From: an uncultured Campylobacterota bacterium
GTDB lineage: Bacteria; Campylobacterota; Campylobacteria; Campylobacterales; Sulfurovaceae
Assembly: GCA_937141405.1 (NCBI GenBank)
Contig: CAKZQQ010000005.1
Location: 558,001-622,000, forward strand
DNA length: 64,000 nt
Direction: 5' to 3'
The position numbers and the translations under genes were made by a program. Positions 9,271 through 18,429 of the stretch are shown piece after piece; position 1 is the first letter of the stretch, and the number at the start of each line of letters is the position of its first letter. The notes below the pieces were generated by a model. That model worked only from the letters and a program-made list of their open reading frames with translations, had not been told where the DNA came from and did not search any database.

Positions 9271-9872
9271 CGTTTATCCTCGCTCAGCAAGAGTGCGCCC
9301 CTATGGAGTAGATAAAAGATACCTGTCGCAAAAAGTGCACCCAATCCGTCACAAAGCATATCTTTTTGAGCATCCCAAACATCACCTTGGGAGCCTAAAA
9401 CCTCAGCGCCGGCATTTGGATCTGCAAGGAGTGCAAACTGCCACTCAAATATCTCATAGAGTGCTGCTATCGCCAAAATAGCAAATATGGGATAACTCAG
9501 AAGCACAAATGTATTGAAAACTGCTCTCTTGGCTCGAAACATCTCTGCAAGTCCAAAAGCATAGAGCCCCACACTAAAATGTGCGATACGGTCATAATGG
9601 TTACGTTCAAACCCAAAGAAATCAGTAAACCAATCAAACGGCACTCTAGCAAATGTGTAGTGTCCTCCAATCGTGTGCATGATGATAAAGATCGACATCA
9701 AAGCGATAGCGGTATTGGAAAACTTATGATAATAGATATAGATAAGGATGAGTGAGATAACTACGATCCATACAGGAAGATTTTCTGCAAACCACACTTC
9801 TCTCTCAAAAGGATCAAATGCAAAGTAGGTAAAAACTGCGAGGTAAATCGCCAACATTATCTTTGGAAACAT
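9267..9872 (-). CDS. DUF2238 (YjdF-like) inner-membrane protein
   Basis: 201 residues with about six hydrophobic helices and the conserved polar segments of the DUF2238 family: IGGHYTFARVPF, RNHYDRIAHFSVG, YEIFEWQFA and DVWDAQKDMLCDGLGAL. The clustered His, Asp and Glu near the membrane face suggest metal or heme binding, but the function is not known. Its stop overlaps the alkyltransferase start by four bases, so the two are cotranslated. It begins one base after the putative AbiC gene ends. That makes metH, abiC, DUF2238 and MGMT one possible transcript. Confidence 0.85.
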   Translation of the reverse strand: MFPKIMLAIYLAVFTYFAFDPFEREVWFAENLPVWIVVISLILIYIYYHKFSNTAIALMSIFIIMHTIGGHYTFARVPFDWFTDFFGFERNHYDRIAHFSVGLYAFGLAEMFRAKRAVFNTFVLLSYPIFAILAIAALYEIFEWQFALLADPNAGAEVLGSQGDVWDAQKDMLCDGLGALFATGIFYLLHRGALLLSEDKR

Positions 9873-9873
9873 T

Positions 9874-10662
9874 TTAACTATCCTTTATAGATTTTTTTTC
9901 TAATTGTTCAATTACATCTTTGCTTGCAATATTGTCTCCAAATACTTTTTTATCGTACTGTTTGATATCATCGAGCAAATAACTTTCATCTAAAAATAGC
10001 GGTTCAAAAAATGCAAACTCTTCGATTCTTTCTTTTAATTTTCCTTCTCCGTATTTACTAATTGCATGAAAAAATAAAAACACAAGTTCTGTACTTGAGA
10101 ATTGCGCTCTAAATATATCTGCATAAAATTGCTTATTATTAATTTCTGCATTGCTTAAAAATTTTAAAACCTGATAGAGGTTCCTAAAATAATGCCCAAT
10201 CTGTTTTTCGTTTTTTTCATAAAATAAGTGGTATTGATCTAAGCTTTTTTTTGTATTTTCTTTTCCATTAAAATGTACTATAGTACGTAATTTACTAATA
10301 TTTTTTGTGAATATTTTATATATCTCATCCGTCATTTGATTATGTAAATCAACCATTTTAAAAAAAGTATTTTCAAAATTCTGTTGTTGTAAACTTTTAC
10401 TTTGGTCTTGCATAGATTTAAACTGTGTATAGCCAGTAAAGATAACTATTATTAATGTTAATGCACTTAAAGCAGCTGTTAAACCTCCAAAACTATCACC
10501 AAACTGTCCCTTTTCTGCAGTTATAGCATTAGTTTTACCAAGGGTAGTAATTGTAGAATCGTTATATCCTAGTTGATGAACATAAACCATCATAAGTGCA
10601 ATAATAGCTAAAATGATAATCAATAATAATATAGCTGATTCTATATTTCTTTTATATTGCAT
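9874..10662 (-). CDS. Putative phage abortive infection protein, AbiC-like (putAbiC family)
   Basis: 262 residues. Two N-terminal transmembrane segments (about 8-30 and 58-80) are followed by a cytoplasmic helical domain matching the putAbiC family pattern as I know it: FENTFFKMVDLHN at about 100, GHYFRNLYQVLKFL at about 155, and RAQFSSTELVFLFFHAIS at about 183. Family members are scattered accessory genes linked by homology to lactococcal AbiC, which aborts phage infection. The mechanism is unknown. I choose the ATG at 10662 (AGAGG about 9 bases before). It overlaps the last 11 bases of metH in another frame, so it is translationally coupled to a housekeeping gene. The gene is noticeably more AT-rich than metH, which suggests acquisition. 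Confidence 0.75.
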   Translation of the reverse strand: MQYKRNIESAILLLIIILAIIALMMVYVHQLGYNDSTITTLGKTNAITAEKGQFGDSFGGLTAALSALTLIIVIFTGYTQFKSMQDQSKSLQQQNFENTFFKMVDLHNQMTDEIYKIFTKNISKLRTIVHFNGKENTKKSLDQYHLFYEKNEKQIGHYFRNLYQVLKFLSNAEINNKQFYADIFRAQFSSTELVFLFFHAISKYGEGKLKERIEEFAFFEPLFLDESYLLDDIKQYDKKVFGDNIASKDVIEQLEKKSIKDS

Positions 10663-13600
10663 AATAATTTGCCTCTGTATGATGCACAACAAGTGCCGTG
10701 GTACTGAGCTCCGGTACTATCTGATAGGTCTCGCTCAGAGTGATGCCAAACTCCTCGGGACGCAAAAGCTCAAAGATGATCTTGCTTGGTTCAAGATCAG
10801 GGCAAGCAGGATAGCCAAAAGAGTATCGCGCACCCTCATAGCGCTTCATACGCACATCTCTTAGGCTTGCGCCTTCATCATCTCGTAAAATACCAAAATC
10901 AAGGCGTATCTGCTTGTGGACTATCTCCGCCAAAGCCTCGGCAAGCTCTGCTCCAAAGCCGTGAAGCATATTGTATTCTAGATATTCACCGGCATCATAG
11001 AGCTCTTTTTCATACTCGCTAAATTTTGCGCCAACACTCACGCAAGTAAATGCCACGACATCATCTCTTTTGGAAGCAAAATAATCACTCAGAGCTCTAT
11101 GGGGCTCTTTGCGCTGTCTTGGAAACTCAAAAGTATATCGAATATCACTTTTTTGGAGTGCTTTGTCGTTGATATCTGTTTGATTGTGCCATCCTCTGCT
11201 CTCATCAAAAAGATAGAGTTGCTTATCATCACTTCTACAAGGATAATAACCATAAAGAACAACAGGATCAAAAAGCCCTTTCTCTATGATCATTTTCTTG
11301 ATACGCTCATAGGCAGGATAGACTTTAGACTCTAGTATCTTCTCATATTTGCTCTGCTCCATACCGGCTCTTTTATATCCCCAGTGCACTTTGAAAAGAT
11401 TGCGTTTATTGATCCATGATTCAACCATATCAAAATCCAAAAGAGCTTGACTCATAACCCTTCTCCCCCAAAACGGCGGTGTAGGGATAGCAACTTCACT
11501 TGGCATTTTAATCGCATCCAAAGCCGGCAGTACAACTTCTGCTTGCTCCTTTTTAGGTTCACTCACTTCTCTAAGATCACCTGCAAGCCTGACATCAAGA
11601 GACGTGCTTGGATCGGTGAGATGTTTCTCTATCCGACTCATAGCGATCACACCGTCAAAAGCATCACGACAATAAAAGATAGGTCCCTCATAAAGGGGAC
11701 GACAAAACTCATCTACAAAGCTTTTCGTCAATGCTGCCCCACCCAAAAGAACAGGCACTTTGATGCCAAGCTTTGCTAACTGCTCTAAATTTTCACTCAT
11801 AACTGCCGTGGATTTTACAAGCAACCCACTCATGCCAAGTGCATGCACCTCTTCTTTTTTTAGTACCTCAAGATACTCTTCAAGCTCTGTTTTGATGCCG
11901 ATATTGATGACTTTATAGCCATTATTTGAGAGGATGATGTCAACTAAATTTTTACCCACATCATGCACATCACCTTTTACCGTTCCGATAAGTAGAGTCG
12001 TATCGCTCTCTTTTTCTATCTTTGGAAGATATGGCTCAAGTGAATCAACCGTTGCTTTCATCGTCTCGGCACTTTGCAACACAAAAGGAAGCTGCATCTT
12101 ACCGCTTCCAAAAAGTTCTCCCACCTCTTTCATCGCCTCTATGAGTATCTCATTGACGATTCTCTCCGCACCAAGAGTATCTTTGGCTTTGAGTACCAGC
12201 GGAAGTATACGCTCCTTATCGCCGTCAAGCAAAAGCTTATGAATCTTCTGTTCATCACTTAATGTTTCAAAATCCTCATCGACACTACTCTCATCGACAC
12301 TTTTATCTTCAAAATGTTCTATAAATCTAAAAAGCGTAGTATCATCAGCTCGGAAAAGTAACTCTTCGCAGATATCAATGTCTTCTTGTGTCATTTTAGC
12401 AAGTGGGACGATATGTTTCACGTTGATGATAACGCTTGTAAGTCCGGCTTTGATGCAGTGATGCAAAAAGATGCTATTGAGATATTTTCTCGCATTCACA
12501 CTCAATCCAAATGAGATATTGGAAAGTCCAAGTGTTGATCCTACCTCGGGATATTTTGCATGCAATTGCTTCACTGCTTCTATCGTTTGCACGGCAGCAT
12601 CTCTATACTCCACATCCCCACTTCCAACTGTAAATGTAAGCATATCAAAGATGAGATCATGTGGACTTATCCCATGACGATTAACGCAAAGATCATAGAT
12701 CCTCGAGGCGATTCGCATCTTATCTTCCGCCCGCTTTGCCATACCTTTTTCATCAATGACCAAACAGACAAGAGATGTTCCAAACTTTTTTGCTAAATGA
12801 CATATGGCATCAAGCTTTGCTTCACCGTCTTCAAGATTGACAGAGTTAATGATAGGCTTGCCGCCTATACATTTAAGCGCGGCTTCGATAGTGCCGACCC
12901 TTGTTGCATCGGGCATAAGCGGAAGTGCAATCTTTTGATTATAAAGCTGTGTAACTAGACGCATATCATTTGCACCATCTCTCCCTGCAAACTCTACATT
13001 GAGATCAAGTACATGAGCACCATCTCTTACTTGTGCCTGTGCGACACTGAGTGTCCCCTCATAATCACTTGCAAGGATGAGTTCTCTAAAAGCTTTTGAT
13101 CCTGTCGCATTGCTTCGCTCGCCGATAAGCAGGGGGGCGGGTTTTTGGATAAGCTCTATGCTATTAAAGAGTGAAGCGATAGAGGGTTTTATGCTCCCGG
13201 TTGGAGCTTTTGGTTTTTTACCCTTAAGTGCACGAGAAAGTGCTAGAATGTGCTGTGGTGTCGTCCCACAACACCCCCCTAAAAATGAGACACCATTAAA
13301 CTCGGCAAACTCCAACTGCTTCGAAGCAAACTCATCAGGTCCCATGGGATAGTAGGTGTACCCGCCTCTATTTTGAGGTAATCCCGCATTGGCATGGATC
13401 GAAAGAGGAAAAGATGAGAGTTCACTAAGCTTCTTAAGATGCTTTTTGACCTGATCCGGACCCGTACCGCAATTCAGCCCAAGTGAGAGGAGATCAAAAG
13501 GCTCCAAAATAGTCGCCAAAGTTGCCACGTCCGTTCCTATAAGCATCGTACCACTTAGTTCAATAGTCGCACTCACCATAATGGGCAGTTTCACTTTCCG

Positions 13601-14158
13601 CTCTTCGCTGGCGGCTTCACAACCATGGAGCGCTGCTTTAATCTGAAGCGGATCCTGACAAGTCTCAAGCAAAAATATATCGCAACCGCCATCAATCAAG
13701 CCAAGCGCGCTCTCTTTATAGCCCGCAAACATCTCATCATAATCGATATGCCCAAGACTTGGAAGTTTTGTTCCCGGCCCCAAAGAACCAAGCACAAATC
13801 TTGGCTCATCATCACTTTGAAATTGATCACACACCGCTCTTGCAGATTTTGCTCCCGCTTTGGCAATCTCATAAGATTGTGCAGCAAGCCCATATTCATC
13901 AAGCACCCAAGGCATAACTCCAAAAGTATTTGTGGAAATCAAATTTGCGCCCACTTTTACATAACGCGTATATATCTCCTCTATAAGCTCGGGCGCTGTG
14001 AGATTGAGTATCTCGTTACACCCCTCTTGTGAAATACCCTGCTCATCAAGCCAAGCTTCTTTTGGAATCTTTAGATCTTGTATCTGCGTTCCCATCGCTC
14101 CATCTATAATGAGAAAACGTTTTTTAAGAAGTGAGAAGAGAGTATCTTTGGTGCTCAA
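10652..14158 (-). CDS. metH: Cobalamin-dependent methionine synthase
   Basis: Transfers methyl from 5-methyltetrahydrofolate to homocysteine via methylcobalamin. The full 1168-residue protein carries all modules. Homocysteine/zinc domain about 1-310 (zinc Cys in LNCGTG near 227 and GGCCGTTP near 296-297). Folate domain about 330-590. Cobalamin cap and binding domains about 620-860, with GDVHDVGKN near 730 supplying the cobalt-ligating His. AdoMet reactivation domain about 880-1168. The start is TTG at 14158, since no nearby ATG is in frame before the conserved N-terminus and AAGGAC lies about 6 bases upstream. It works downstream of metX and metY, which lie at 58-63 kb. Its last 11 bases overlap the AbiC-like gene. 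Confidence 0.96.
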   Translation of the reverse strand: MSTKDTLFSLLKKRFLIIDGAMGTQIQDLKIPKEAWLDEQGISQEGCNEILNLTAPELIEEIYTRYVKVGANLISTNTFGVMPWVLDEYGLAAQSYEIAKAGAKSARAVCDQFQSDDEPRFVLGSLGPGTKLPSLGHIDYDEMFAGYKESALGLIDGGCDIFLLETCQDPLQIKAALHGCEAASEERKVKLPIMVSATIELSGTMLIGTDVATLATILEPFDLLSLGLNCGTGPDQVKKHLKKLSELSSFPLSIHANAGLPQNRGGYTYYPMGPDEFASKQLEFAEFNGVSFLGGCCGTTPQHILALSRALKGKKPKAPTGSIKPSIASLFNSIELIQKPAPLLIGERSNATGSKAFRELILASDYEGTLSVAQAQVRDGAHVLDLNVEFAGRDGANDMRLVTQLYNQKIALPLMPDATRVGTIEAALKCIGGKPIINSVNLEDGEAKLDAICHLAKKFGTSLVCLVIDEKGMAKRAEDKMRIASRIYDLCVNRHGISPHDLIFDMLTFTVGSGDVEYRDAAVQTIEAVKQLHAKYPEVGSTLGLSNISFGLSVNARKYLNSIFLHHCIKAGLTSVIINVKHIVPLAKMTQEDIDICEELLFRADDTTLFRFIEHFEDKSVDESSVDEDFETLSDEQKIHKLLLDGDKERILPLVLKAKDTLGAERIVNEILIEAMKEVGELFGSGKMQLPFVLQSAETMKATVDSLEPYLPKIEKESDTTLLIGTVKGDVHDVGKNLVDIILSNNGYKVINIGIKTELEEYLEVLKKEEVHALGMSGLLVKSTAVMSENLEQLAKLGIKVPVLLGGAALTKSFVDEFCRPLYEGPIFYCRDAFDGVIAMSRIEKHLTDPSTSLDVRLAGDLREVSEPKKEQAEVVLPALDAIKMPSEVAIPTPPFWGRRVMSQALLDFDMVESWINKRNLFKVHWGYKRAGMEQSKYEKILESKVYPAYERIKKMIIEKGLFDPVVLYGYYPCRSDDKQLYLFDESRGWHNQTDINDKALQKSDIRYTFEFPRQRKEPHRALSDYFASKRDDVVAFTCVSVGAKFSEYEKELYDAGEYLEYNMLHGFGAELAEALAEIVHKQIRLDFGILRDDEGASLRDVRMKRYEGARYSFGYPACPDLEPSKIIFELLRPEEFGITLSETYQIVPELSTTALVVHHTEANYYAI

Positions 14159-14283
14159 AAAAGTCCTTTTTATTAATGGTGTTATTATAGCAAAGTGAAG
14201 AATAAATATGACTAAATAGAGTTTTGTTAAACAAATTTGAATATTTTAAACTATTTTTTTATATTAACACAAAATATTTATGT

Positions 14284-14289
14284 TATAAT
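14284..14289 (+). promoter_or_regulatory. -10 box of the PAS-protein gene
   Basis: TATAAT stands 29 bases before the ATG at 14318, in a very AT-rich divergent gap of 159 bases shared with metH. No good -35 is visible, which is usual for sigma-70 promoters in this phylum (periodic T tracts instead). Confidence 0.5.
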
Positions 14290-14317
14290 TGTGACAACTC
14301 TGATATAAGGGACTCTA

Positions 14318-14821
14318 ATGGGACAAATCGTTAAAAACATTATTACCGGAAAGAAGATAAAAAAGCCTGACCCTGTGGATAGTGGTGTGCCGTTTGATGG
14401 TGGCGTGATGATTACTGAGACTGATAAAGCGGGTATCATCACATATGCAAATCGCAAATTTAGAGAGATGACAGGATACACCAAAGAAGAACTTATAGGA
14501 TCACCTCATAATATTAATCGCCACCCTGATATGCCAAAGGCAGGTTTTCAAGGCATGTGGGACACCATAAAGAGTGGTGAGTATTGGGAAGGGTATGTTA
14601 AAAATATGCGCAAAGATGGTCAATACTATCTTGTCATCGTGTGGGTTAAACCGAAATTTGATGATAATGGTAACATTATCGGTTATATCGCCGGAAGAAA
14701 GATTCCGGATAAAGAGGGTATGGATAAAGCTTTAGCACTCTATAAACAACTTAAGTCTCAAGAAAACCCTAAAGAGGGATACTATACTGATGAGATTCTC
14801 TATGGAGAACTTGGGAAATAA
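14318..14821 (+). CDS. Aer/CetB-like PAS-domain energy-taxis sensor
   Basis: 167 residues, almost all one PAS domain (about 25-140) of the Aer type: ITYANRKFREMTGYTKEEL, then PHNINRHPDMP, GMWDTIKSGEYWEGYVKN and the KDGQYYLVIVWV strand. In E. coli Aer this PAS binds FAD and reports redox state. In Campylobacter jejuni the function is split between the PAS protein CetB and the membrane-bound transducer CetA. Length and lack of membrane or signalling domains fit CetB. No CetA-like gene is beside it, so the partner must be encoded elsewhere. It is monocistronic, between its own -10 and a hairpin. FAD binding is inferred from family resemblance. Confidence 0.83.
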   Translation: MGQIVKNIITGKKIKKPDPVDSGVPFDGGVMITETDKAGIITYANRKFREMTGYTKEELIGSPHNINRHPDMPKAGFQGMWDTIKSGEYWEGYVKNMRKDGQYYLVIVWVKPKFDDNGNIIGYIAGRKIPDKEGMDKALALYKQLKSQENPKEGYYTDEILYGELGK

Positions 14822-14833
14822 TATCTCTTATAA

Positions 14834-14859
14834 CTAAGACAGAACTGATTCTGTCTTAG
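14834..14859. terminator. Bidirectional terminator hairpin
   Basis: A perfect 11-bp inverted repeat (CTAAGACAGAA and TTCTGTCTTAG, loop CTGA) lies between the convergent PAS gene and the 72-residue gene. AT-rich sequence flanks it on both sides. It can serve both transcripts. Confidence 0.6.
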
Positions 14860-14871
14860 CATTTAATAAAA

Positions 14872-15090
14872 TTACAACTCGCTTTTTACTTCTTGAAGTG
14901 CCTCTATCACACTATCGATATTTTCTTTTGGAATATGTATTTTCCAATCAGGCTCATCCATTTTTCCCGCTAAAGAGATGCCGACTGTTGCCACATTATT
15001 ACTCCCGGGGCCATAAGGCTCTTCAATCAAACCTACACCAATCTTACCGCTACTTGTACCAACAAGGTCAAACTCTTTGAACATTTTCAT
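14872..15090 (-). CDS. Small conserved-looking protein of unknown function
   Basis: 72 residues, acidic, soluble, no signal peptide or membrane helix. It contains a glycine-rich stretch (GTSSGKIGVGLIEEPYGPG, about 11-29), a short beta-like middle, and a C-terminal amphipathic helix (KENIDSVIEALQEVKSEL). AAGGAG lies 7 bases before the ATG, which supports a real gene. The C-terminal helix after a strand faintly recalls ssDNA-binding PC4-like folds, but I cannot support that. It sits 28 bases before (upstream of) the terminator shared with the PAS gene and 27 bases after lpxD, so it could be the last gene of the ilvB-ilvH-lpxD transcript. Confidence 0.7.
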   Translation of the reverse strand: MKMFKEFDLVGTSSGKIGVGLIEEPYGPGSNNVATVGISLAGKMDEPDWKIHIPKENIDSVIEALQEVKSEL

Positions 15091-15117
15091 GATAGACTCC
15101 TTTTATCAAGGATTATA

Positions 15118-16074
15118 TCAAGATTTGGACTTTTTTAGCAATGACGATAATTTTGCCTGATTTCTTAGCCACTCTTTATGCTCTATAGCAGGGAAGCCGG
15201 CGTATGTTTTGCCCCCCTCTAAAGATTTGGTCACACCTGACTTGCCTGCAATTTGTACAAAATCACCTATGACAAGATGTCCTGAGGTCGCACTTTGCCC
15301 GCCAAAGACCACATTTCTTCCTACTTTTGTCGAACCGGCAATTCCGGATTGTGCTACAATTAATGAATATGCACCTATATCGCAGTTATGGCCTATCTGA
15401 ATGAGATTATCTAGCTTAACGCCATCTCGTATATAAGTAGTTCCAAAAACGGCTCTATCAATCGCACAGTTTGCACCTATCTCAACATCATCGCCTATAA
15501 TAACATTGCCATTTTGGTAAATCTTGACGTGTGTCCCCTCTTTGGTGTGTGCGAACCCAAAACCATCAGAGCCGATAACAGCACCGGAGTGAATAATACA
15601 ATCTTGTCCAATCTCACAATGATGATAGACAGACACATTTGCGTGCAGTAGTGTCCCGGATTTTATAGTGACATTATCGCCTATATAACAATTTGCAAGC
15701 ACTACAACATCATCTTCGATGACAACATTACTTCCAAAAACCACGCTTTTGTCTATATCACAATTTTTTCCTAAGCTCGGAGTAGATGTCTTGGTGGATA
15801 TTTTATGCGCAAAAATCTTTGAGGCAAATGCAAGTTTGAGATAAGGCTCATTCGTTACAAGAGCAGTAACACCTTTTGGCAAAAGAGAAATATACTTTTC
15901 ATCACACAAAACAGCTGCAGCATTTGTCTTTGAGAGCTGATCTTTATAGCGCACATTATCAAGAAAGCTGATCTGCGTTTTGTCCGCTTCACTGAGTGTA
16001 TGAATCCCCGTTATCTCTACATCTTCACCCTCAAAAGAGACGCCAATCTCTTTTGCAATTTCACTTAAAAGCAT
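15118..16074 (-). CDS. lpxD: UDP-3-O-acylglucosamine N-acyltransferase
   Basis: Adds the second acyl chain to UDP-3-O-acyl-glucosamine in lipid A synthesis, using acyl-ACP, at the cytoplasmic face of the inner membrane. The 318 residues show the N-terminal uridine-binding domain (about 1-95), then a left-handed beta-helix of hexapeptide repeats (about 100-290) with the catalytic His in IQIGHN at about 229, and a C-terminal helical tail. It follows ilvH by 8 bases with AAGGA ahead of the ATG. The ilvB-ilvH-lpxD order is one I recall from Campylobacter jejuni. Lipid A is further altered by the eptA/PAP2 pair in this window. Confidence 0.96.
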   Translation of the reverse strand: MLLSEIAKEIGVSFEGEDVEITGIHTLSEADKTQISFLDNVRYKDQLSKTNAAAVLCDEKYISLLPKGVTALVTNEPYLKLAFASKIFAHKISTKTSTPSLGKNCDIDKSVVFGSNVVIEDDVVVLANCYIGDNVTIKSGTLLHANVSVYHHCEIGQDCIIHSGAVIGSDGFGFAHTKEGTHVKIYQNGNVIIGDDVEIGANCAIDRAVFGTTYIRDGVKLDNLIQIGHNCDIGAYSLIVAQSGIAGSTKVGRNVVFGGQSATSGHLVIGDFVQIAGKSGVTKSLEGGKTYAGFPAIEHKEWLRNQAKLSSLLKKSKS

Positions 16075-16082
16075 ATTTTTCC

Positions 16083-16553
16083 TTATCTCTCTATGGCTAC
16101 AATGCCACCTCTTACTATCTCTATCGGACTATATCTCTGCGCGGCTTCTAGGAAATATTCAATCCTTTTTGACTCATCGGCCGCCATTATGATGATTATA
16201 TCTTCTCCTGCATTTACAATGCCGCCGTTATATGCTTCACAAAGCACTTGGATATCGGCGATATTTTGATCGGATGAAAACTTCACAAGCACCATCTCTT
16301 TTTCAACCATCTCTTCATGCTCGATAACTTTCAGTGTCGGTACGAGTTTATGAAGCTGCTTTGTTATCTGCTCTATCACTCTCTTATTGCCGTTTGTGAC
16401 TATCGTGACGCGAGAAAGGTCGCTGTTTGGAATAGGCGCTACAGTAAGAGATTCGATGTTATAACCTCTTCCAGCAAAAAGCCCGGATACCCTTGCTAAG
16501 ACTGAGCTCTCATTCATGACGATTACAGATATTACTCTTCTTACATCTTCCAT
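16083..16553 (-). CDS. ilvH: Acetolactate synthase small (regulatory) subunit
   Basis: 156 residues, the normal length. An N-terminal ACT domain (about 4-78) opens with RRVISVIVMNESSVLARVSGLFAGRGYNIESL, the valine-sensing fold, and is followed by the C-terminal half typical of IlvH (GGIVNAGEDIIIIM region). It binds valine for feedback inhibition and raises the activity of the large subunit. Its ATG overlaps the ilvB stop (TAATG), so synthesis is coupled. Confidence 0.96.
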   Translation of the reverse strand: MEDVRRVISVIVMNESSVLARVSGLFAGRGYNIESLTVAPIPNSDLSRVTIVTNGNKRVIEQITKQLHKLVPTLKVIEHEEMVEKEMVLVKFSSDQNIADIQVLCEAYNGGIVNAGEDIIIIMAADESKRIEYFLEAAQRYSPIEIVRGGIVAIER

Positions 16554-18247
16554 TACTGATCCTTGTGCTCTAATAACATATTATATAACGCTCCACCCGT
16601 AGGAACCATCGGGAGAACATTCTCAAATCTACTAACAATAACATTCATAAAGCAGACCTTATCTTGCTTTATAGCATCTTTGAGTGCTTTGTCAAACTCC
16701 TCTTTTGTCGTAACATCATAGCCGATACCGCCACAAGCTTCCGCAAGTGCAACGAAATTAGGCTGATAGCTCAAATCGGTCTCGGAATAGCGTTTATCGT
16801 AAAAAAACGTCTGCCACTGTCGAACCATACCCAAAAAGTGGTTGTTAAGTATGACATTGATAACCGGTATCTTATACTCTGATGCCGTAACCAACTCTTG
16901 CATATTCATGAGTATCGAACCATCACCCGTGATGTTAATAACTGTTTTTTCAGGTGCCCCTCTTTTTGCGCCAAGTGCTGCAGGAAATCCAAACCCCATC
17001 GTACCAAGACCTCCGGAGTTGATCCACTGTCTTGGTCTATCAAACGGATAAAACTGTGCTGCCCACATCTGATGCTGTCCAACATCTGAGGTGATAATGG
17101 CATCTTTACCTAAAAGTTTACCGATTTGCTCGATAACCCATTGTGGTTTCAAAACTTCATCACTATCATTGTAGGTCAATGGATGTAGCTCTTCATAGCG
17201 CGCGAGTATCTCTCTCCATGCCTGGTATCTATCTGTATTGATATCCTCTTTGATCAAATCCATAAGTTTTTTAACAACGATAGATACATCACCAACGATA
17301 GGATAATCAACATCAACAAGTTTGCCGATATTTGCAGGATCGATGTCAACATGAATGATATCGGCATAACGTGCAAATTCACTCAATTTACCTGTAACCC
17401 TATCATCAAACCTTGCACCTAAAGAGATGATGAGATCGGTTTCACTCATCGCCATATTTGAAGCATAGCTACCGTGCATTCCGAGCATACCGATAAGGAG
17501 TGGATTGCTATCACCCATTACTCCACGCGCCATCAATGTCTCAACGGTAGGTATCTGCGTCATCTTTGCAAATTTTCTTACAAGATCACTTGCATTGCTC
17601 AAAACCGTACCGCCACCAACATATAAAAGTGGCTTTCTAGCTTTTAGTATCGCTTCTGCTGCTTTTTTAATCTGGCGATCATTGCCCTTATAGTTGGGTT
17701 TATATGTCTCCACAAAAACATCTTTTGGGTATTTAAAATCTGCGATCTCTGCTGTTATGTCTTTTGGTATATCCACCAAAACAGGACCGGATCTTCCCGA
17801 ACTTGCGATATAAAACGCCTCTTTTAAAACCTTTGGAAGTTTGGCGATATCATCAACAAGATAGTTATGCTTCGTGCATGGTCTTGAGATACCCACGGCA
17901 TCAATCTCTTGGAAACCGTCTGTTCCTATAAGAGATGATGAAACCTGCCCTGAGATAACGACAAGCGGTATAGAGTCCGTATAAGCCGTTGCCAATCCAG
18001 TGACTGCATTGGTAAATCCAGGACCACTTGTTACCATAGCGACCCCCACCTTACCTGTTGCTCTCGCATATCCATCTGCAGCATGTACCGCAGCTTGCTC
18101 ATGACGAGTCAAAATATGTTCAAAGCTATTTTGTTTGTATATCTCATCATATACATTCATTATCGCACCACCGGGGTAACCAAAAACGGTCTCAACTCCC
18201 TCGGCGATGAGTGCTTCGCACACCATTTGTGCTCCACTCATTTTCAT
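16553..18247 (-). CDS. ilvB: Acetolactate synthase large (catalytic) subunit
   Basis: Thiamin-diphosphate enzyme making acetolactate or acetohydroxybutyrate for valine, leucine and isoleucine. The 564 residues carry GYPGGAIMNVYDEI at the N-terminus, the catalytic Glu in RHEQAAVHAADGYARATG near 49, the FAD-binding middle domain, and the ThDP motif GDGSILMNMQELVTA...NN near 440-470. GGGAG precedes the ATG. First gene of ilvB-ilvH-lpxD. Threonine deaminase, which supplies 2-oxobutyrate for isoleucine, is in the window at 30-31 kb. Symbols ilvB, ilvI and ilvG are used interchangeably for the single copy in this phylum. Confidence 0.97.
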   Translation of the reverse strand: MKMSGAQMVCEALIAEGVETVFGYPGGAIMNVYDEIYKQNSFEHILTRHEQAAVHAADGYARATGKVGVAMVTSGPGFTNAVTGLATAYTDSIPLVVISGQVSSSLIGTDGFQEIDAVGISRPCTKHNYLVDDIAKLPKVLKEAFYIASSGRSGPVLVDIPKDITAEIADFKYPKDVFVETYKPNYKGNDRQIKKAAEAILKARKPLLYVGGGTVLSNASDLVRKFAKMTQIPTVETLMARGVMGDSNPLLIGMLGMHGSYASNMAMSETDLIISLGARFDDRVTGKLSEFARYADIIHVDIDPANIGKLVDVDYPIVGDVSIVVKKLMDLIKEDINTDRYQAWREILARYEELHPLTYNDSDEVLKPQWVIEQIGKLLGKDAIITSDVGQHQMWAAQFYPFDRPRQWINSGGLGTMGFGFPAALGAKRGAPEKTVINITGDGSILMNMQELVTASEYKIPVINVILNNHFLGMVRQWQTFFYDKRYSETDLSYQPNFVALAEACGGIGYDVTTKEEFDKALKDAIKQDKVCFMNVIVSRFENVLPMVPTGGALYNMLLEHKDQ

Positions 18248-18400
18248 GATTTTCTCCCAATTACTATTTTCGCTTGATTATAGCAAAATTTTTTTAGAAG
18301 GTGGTAATGATACAGAAGATAAGGAAAAGATATTTCTATAAAAAGTGTCGGTCATTTTTCTAATTGCATATTTTTTATACAGTTTTTTTTGTATTTCTTG

Positions 18401-18429
18401 TTGACATCTTAATCGTTATATCATAAAAT
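18401..18429 (+). promoter_or_regulatory. Sigma-70 promoter of the TonB/ABC transport operon
   Basis: TTGACA at 18401-18406 and TAAAAT at 18424-18429 are separated by exactly 17 bases, the best promoter match in the window. The -10 box and part of the spacer lie inside the palindrome at 18412-18439, so a bound repressor would block RNA polymerase. Confidence 0.8.
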
